From contig CBDAQK010000006.1 in NCBI GenBank assembly GCA_965199005.1, positions 3,038,001-3,102,000 on the forward strand: a stretch of DNA of 64,000 nt. Direction: 5' to 3'. This DNA comes from LMUY01 sp965199005. Its GTDB lineage: Bacteria > Pseudomonadota > Alphaproteobacteria > Acetobacterales > Acetobacteraceae. This document shows, one piece after another, positions 61,592-64,000 of this stretch; the stretch's first letter is position 1; every line of letters starts with the position of its first letter. Made by a program: the position numbers and the translations under genes. Under the pieces are notes generated by a model. That model was not told the origin of the DNA. It worked only from the letters and a program-made list of their open reading frames with translations, and ran no database searches.

Positions 61592-62448
61592 GCCGCCCTG
61601 TCCTCGCCCGCGGCGCCGCGGGCGAACCGACGCTCGATGAGGCCCTGGCCGACCGAGAGGACCCCGACCAACGCCAGGTACCAGAGTGCGGCGACGATCA
61701 GCAGCGGCACGGTCTCGAAATTGCGGGAGTAGATGTTCTCGACCGACTGCATCAGCTCCGGCAACGCCACCACGCTGGCGATGGAGGTGTATTTCAGCAT
61801 CCCGATCACCTGGTTGCCCGTAGGCGGCACGATCGCCCGCATGGCCTGCGGCAGCACGACGATCCGGAGCGTCTGCCCCGGCCGGTGGCCCAGGGCGCGG
61901 GAGGCATCCACTTGCCCGCGGTCGACCGAGAGCAGGCCCGCGCGCACGATCTCCGCCATATAGGCCGCCTCGTTGAGCCCGAGCCCCAGCAGCGCCGCGG
62001 TGAAGGAGGAGATGGCGGCGGTGGACGACACCGACACCAGCTTCGGGCCGCCAAAGGGCACGCCCAGCGACAGGACGGGGAACAGCGCCGCCAGGTTGTA
62101 CCAGAACACCAGCTGCACCAGCACCGGCACGCCGCGGAAAAACCAGATGAACGCGCGGGCACAGGCCGGCAGCACCGGGTTGGCGGCCAGCCGCGCCAGC
62201 GCCAGCCCGGCGCCCAGCACGATGCCGGCGGCCATGACCACGACCGTCAACTCGACCGTGGTCGCGACGCCGCGCAGCACCTCCGGACTGAACAGGTACT
62301 GCGCCACCACCCCCCACTCGAAGCCAGGGTTGGTCAGCAGCTGGAACACCACCCAGGCGACGAAGAGCAAGGCGACGGCGCCGGCCACCCAGCGGCCGGG
62401 TTGCGACGGCGCCAGGATGGCCGGGGGCGCAGAGGCGGTGGCTGACAT
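61588..62448 (-). CDS. Polar amino-acid-type ABC importer permease
   Basis: 286 residues. HisM/GlnP-type membrane protein: TTVELTVVVMAAGIVLGAGL, the signature GVPVLVQLVFWYNLAALFPV, and the EAA loop ALGHRPGQTLRIVVLPQAMR. Parallel to the permease at 25.4-26.2 kb segment by segment. It lies 6 bases after the binding-protein stop. Confidence 0.93.
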
Positions 62449-62454
62449 GGACCG

Positions 62455-63330
62455 TTACGGCAGCGGGGAGCGGATCTGCTCGATGCCCAGCGCCCCGTCC
62501 GGCACGCCGAACTCGGTCAGCAAAGCACCGTAGCTGCCGTCGGCGGCAGCACTGGCCAACGCCAGGCGCAGCGCCTCGGCCAGGGCCGTGTTGCCCTTCG
62601 CCACGACGATGCCGGACAGCGTCCGGTCGCCGGGCAGCGTGCCGTCCGACATGACGAGCTTGCCATTGGTCTTGGCGATGTAGACGCCCACCGCCCGGTC
62701 GGTGAGGAAGCCGTCGCCGCGGCCGTTGGCGACGGCCAGGTAGGTGTCGGCGCTGTCGGGGAAGGTGAGCGTGGGGATCGCCGCCTGTCCGGCCTTCACG
62801 CAGTCGGCGGACAACAGGGCGGCCACAGCCACCTGGGCGCTCCCCTGCGTCACGGCCAGGGTGCGGCCGCACAGGTGGGTGGCATCGAGCCCGGCCGGAC
62901 TGCCCTGCCGCACCAGCAGCCCGTATCCGGAGGCGTAGTAGTCCACGAAGCCCGCCACCTTGGCGCGCTCCGCCGTATGGCCGATCTGGTCGACGCCGAT
63001 GTCATAGCGCCCGGCGGCCACGCCCGGCACGATGGAGGGGAACTTGATGTCCTCGAACTCCGCACGCAGCCCCAGCTTCGCGGCCAGCAGCCGCACCAGG
63101 CGGATGTCGAGGCCGTCCGGCCCGCCGCCAGGGAAGGCGAAGTCGAACGGCGGCCATTGCAGGGAGGTGGCGACCTTCAGCACGCCGGACGCCCGCGTCG
63201 CCTCCGGCAGCGCCGCCCGGGCCGTGTCCACCACCGCTTGCGCCCCGGCGGAGGTGGCGGCCAGCATCAGCCCGGCCAGCGCGGCCCCGAAACGGCGCAG
63301 CGGGAAGGTGGAACGGCGTGGAGGCGTCAT
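62455..63330 (-). CDS. Family 3 solute-binding protein
   Basis: 291 residues from ATG 63330 (MTPPRRSTFPLRRFGAALAG), with a signal peptide ending near SAGAQA. Family 3 traits: LKVATSLQWPPFDFAFPGGG, FEDIKFPSIVPGVAAGRYDI, HLCGRTLAVTQGSAQVAV and LSGIVVAKGNTALAEALRLA. First gene of the operon. A possible Cys pair (HLCG, ADCVKAG) parallels the family-3 protein at 26-27 kb. Confidence 0.92.
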   Translation of the reverse strand: MTPPRRSTFPLRRFGAALAGLMLAATSAGAQAVVDTARAALPEATRASGVLKVATSLQWPPFDFAFPGGGPDGLDIRLVRLLAAKLGLRAEFEDIKFPSIVPGVAAGRYDIGVDQIGHTAERAKVAGFVDYYASGYGLLVRQGSPAGLDATHLCGRTLAVTQGSAQVAVAALLSADCVKAGQAAIPTLTFPDSADTYLAVANGRGDGFLTDRAVGVYIAKTNGKLVMSDGTLPGDRTLSGIVVAKGNTALAEALRLALASAAADGSYGALLTEFGVPDGALGIEQIRSPLP

Positions 63331-63395
63331 GGCTGGGTGGTCCGCTGTGGTCCGCTGGAGATGACATGCCTCCCGCCGCAATCAATCCTCGCCGC

Positions 63396-64000
63396 TCAGT
63401 CCGGCGGGCGCAGACGGTAGCCCACGCCGGTCTCGGTGAGGATGTGGGTCGGCTGTTCGGGGACGGGTTCGATCTTCTGACGCAGGGCGCGGATGTAGAT
63501 GCGGAGGTATTGCACGTCCGTGTCGCCGCCCCAGACCTCGCGCAGCACCTGCTTGTGGGTGAGCACCTTGCCCGCATGGGCCACCAGAAGCCGCAGGATC
63601 TCATACTCGCGGCGGGAGAACTTCACGTCCGCGCCCCGCACCGTTACCGTCCGCCGCACGAGGTCGACCACCAGGTCGCCGCCGCGATAGATCGGCCGCT
63701 CGCCGCCCTGCTGCAGCCGGTGGCGCTGGGCAGCGCGGATGCGGGCGAACAGCTCGTCGATGCCGAACGGCTTGGTGACGAAGTCATCCGCCCCTTCGTC
63801 CAATGCCGCCACCTTGCTGCCCTCGTCATCGCGGCTGGACAGCACGATGATCGGCAGCAGCGCTCCGGCGGCGCGGATCTGGCGGATGACGGCCAGCCCG
63901 TCCATGTCCGGCAGCCCGAGGTCGAGCACGACCAGGTCGGCACCGTTGCGCCGCACGCAGTCCAGGGCCAGCCCACCATCCGCCGCCTCCGACACGGTGA
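63396..64000 (-). CDS. kdpE: OmpR-family response regulator, KdpE-like, 5' end beyond window
   Basis: About 201 residues visible; the start is past the right edge. The phospho-acceptor Asp is in LVVLDLGLPDMDGLAVIRQI; receiver motifs IIVLSSRDDEGSKVAALDEG and DDFVTKPFGIDEL (Lys) follow. The winged-helix effector ends with VKFSRREYEILRLLVAHAGK, LREVWGGDTDVQYLRIYIR and TETGVGYRLRPPD. This ending and spacing are KdpE-like, suggesting control of a potassium transporter encoded outside the window. Confidence 0.88.
   Translation of the reverse strand, partial: TVSEAADGGLALDCVRRNGADLVVLDLGLPDMDGLAVIRQIRAAGALLPIIVLSSRDDEGSKVAALDEGADDFVTKPFGIDELFARIRAAQRHRLQQGGERPIYRGGDLVVDLVRRTVTVRGADVKFSRREYEILRLLVAHAGKVLTHKQVLREVWGGDTDVQYLRIYIRALRQKIEPVPEQPTHILTETGVGYRLRPPD

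Overview
The window is GC-rich chromosomal DNA from a Gram-negative proteobacterium. Gene content and style (tightly overlapping ATGA operons, Liv-type and SsuABC importers, NtaA/SnaA-type flavin monooxygenases, IS630 and IS427-type IS5 elements, Ku) point to an alphaproteobacterium, most likely a soil or plant-associated member of the Acetobacteraceae. That assignment is an inference from gene content; there is no rRNA or other phylogenetic marker here.

Layout. 0-8 kb: a minus-strand catabolic operon with a two-subunit thiamine-diphosphate decarboxylase, aldehyde dehydrogenase, CitE-type lyase (broken by frameshifts), CaiB-type CoA-transferase and acyl-CoA dehydrogenase (cut by the window edge). 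A metabolite:H+ symporter gene just upstream is split by an IS630-family element. 8.3-14.7 kb: a decay zone with an IS630 relic, a truncated IS5 element, an intact IS5 (IS427 group) copy, tniB/tniQ relics of a Tn5053/Tn7-like transposon, two frameshifted polyamine-type ABC permeases and a frameshifted uraD-uraH fusion. 14.7-20.9 kb: a complete Liv-type ABC importer (livK-H-M-G-F) ending in a protein with three tandem Rid domains, with a single-domain Rid gene divergent from livK. 21-23.6 kb: stubs of an MFS transporter, an ABC ATPase and an SDR, plus an unrecognised frameshifted gene.

23.6-28.5 kb: a LysR regulator convergent with an operon of flavin monooxygenase, solute-binding protein, permease and ATPase. 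29-34 kb: Ku, an LRR-protein kinase, katG and oxyR. 35-40 kb: an ssu-like sulfonate operon (ssuC-B-A, a DszC/SfnB-like flavoprotein, ssuD). 40-45 kb: an Lrp regulator, PLP decarboxylase, alpha/beta hydrolase, MFS transporter and GST. 45-49 kb: queD-like and queE, a membrane pair with a YetF-like protein, an FAD oxidoreductase and a HAD phosphatase. 49.5-58.7 kb: a chemoreceptor, a dipeptide-type ABC importer operon in which no gene appears to start with ATG, and a secreted NHL beta-propeller. 59-63.3 kb: a second monooxygenase/importer operon that also carries an isochorismatase-family hydrolase. 63.4-64 kb: the end of a KdpE-like response regulator.

The common theme is scavenging of unusual nitrogen, sulfur and carbon compounds: five ABC importers, three bacterial-luciferase-like monooxygenases, Rid proteins, purine-degradation relics and a CoA-dependent 2-oxoacid pathway. 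The most promising candidates for undescribed biology are the Liv importer coupled to a triple-Rid protein in which every Rid domain appears to lack the usual catalytic arginine, and the importer/monooxygenase/cysteine-hydrolase cassette at 59-63.3 kb, whose chemistry could parallel RutA/RutB. No tRNA, rRNA or CRISPR array was seen.
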